Assembly: GCA_007116505.1 (NCBI GenBank)
Contig: SKII01000035.1
Location: 1 to 5,388 of the forward strand
Reading direction: 5' to 3'
Origin: Nitriliruptoraceae bacterium
GTDB taxonomy: Bacteria; Actinomycetota; Nitriliruptoria; Nitriliruptorales; Nitriliruptoraceae
DNA length: 5,388 bases
Shown here in pieces: positions 5,189-5,388 of the stretch (positions are counted from its first letter, which is position 1; each line of letters begins with the position of its first letter). The position numbers were made by a program, and so were the translations under genes. Below the pieces are notes generated by a model that ran no database searches, was not told the origin of the DNA, and saw nothing but the letters and a program-made list of their open reading frames with translations.

Positions 5189-5388
5189 ATGGACGGGACG
5201 CTGCAGCTGCTCGTCGGGACCGCGCTGCTCCTGCTCGGCGCGACCGGCGCGGGTGCGCTGCACCGGCGTCAGCACGGCCGGCCGGGGCCCGTGAGCGTGC
5301 TGGCGCTGGCACCGTTCGGGGTGCTGATCGGCGCGGGCGCTGCCCTCGTGCGGGGCTGGGACCTCGGGCTCTCCGCCGTCGCGGGCGC
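5189..5388 (+). CDS. Hypothetical membrane protein, 3' end outside window
   Basis: The frame opens at ATG 5189 behind an excellent Shine-Dalgarno and stays open for 66 codons to the window edge. Residues 5-24 (starting LQLLVGTALLLLG) and 37-53 (starting SVLALAPFGVLIG) are hydrophobic enough to span the membrane. They are separated by a short basic loop HRRQHGRPGP, which would place that loop in the cytoplasm. RGWDLGLSAVAG follows and may lead into a third segment. I do not recognise the family from this fragment. It is divergent from the glycosyltransferase, so shared regulation is possible but unproven. Confidence 0.65.
   Translation, partial: MDGTLQLLVGTALLLLGATGAGALHRRQHGRPGPVSVLALAPFGVLIGAGAALVRGWDLGLSAVAG

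Noticed and set aside
3741..5294. 517-codon open frame on the + strand antisense to the glycosyltransferase
   Set aside because: This is a composition-driven shadow: acidic/Arg/His-rich with no recognisable fold. The - strand has the full GT4 motif set.

Overview
The window is high-GC DNA (about 70% G+C by eye, with G/C favoured at third codon positions). It is almost entirely protein-coding and typical of a free-living Actinomycetota chromosome. Supporting signs are GTG starts, ATGA/GTGA gene overlaps, a leaderless-type promoter, two lipobox lipoproteins, and a family-4 glycosyltransferase whose motifs resemble mycobacterial alpha-glucan enzymes. A more precise placement (for example a deep-branching, Acidimicrobiia- or Nitriliruptoria-like lineage) is only a guess. 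I see no mobile element, CRISPR array, tRNA or rRNA.

Layout. Bases 1-1790 on the + strand hold two overlapping genes: a SAM-dependent methyltransferase whose 5' end probably lies outside the window, and a left-handed beta-helix (hexapeptide-repeat) acyltransferase. They overlap by ATGA. Bases 1794-5066 on the - strand hold a four-gene cluster, read from right to left: GT4 glycosyltransferase, PCu(A)C-type copper chaperone lipoprotein, SCO1/SenC lipoprotein and CtaG-type cytochrome c oxidase assembly membrane protein. Genes 1/2 and 3/4 overlap by ATGA and GTGA. Genes 2 and 3 are separated by 80 bp carrying an 11-bp direct repeat. The + and - clusters converge with only 3 bp between stop codons. 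Bases 5067-5188 form a divergent promoter region, and from 5189 a small membrane protein begins on the + strand and runs off the end.

Function. The last three genes of the - cluster form a coherent copper-delivery and cytochrome-oxidase maturation module. PCu(A)C carries its complete H-X10-M-X21-H-X-M copper site. SCO carries CxxxC plus the distal His. CtaG is the polytopic assembly factor. No oxidase structural gene is in view. The leading glycosyltransferase is translationally coupled to this module but has no obvious mechanistic link to it. The methyltransferase/acyltransferase pair looks like a small-molecule, lipid or glycan tailoring unit with unknown substrate.

I did not find a clearly new biological system. 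The points most worth a second look are the leaderless glycosyltransferase promoter, the two short direct repeats in the only substantial non-coding gaps, the in-frame 15-bp tandem repeat at the left edge, and the 3-bp convergent junction.
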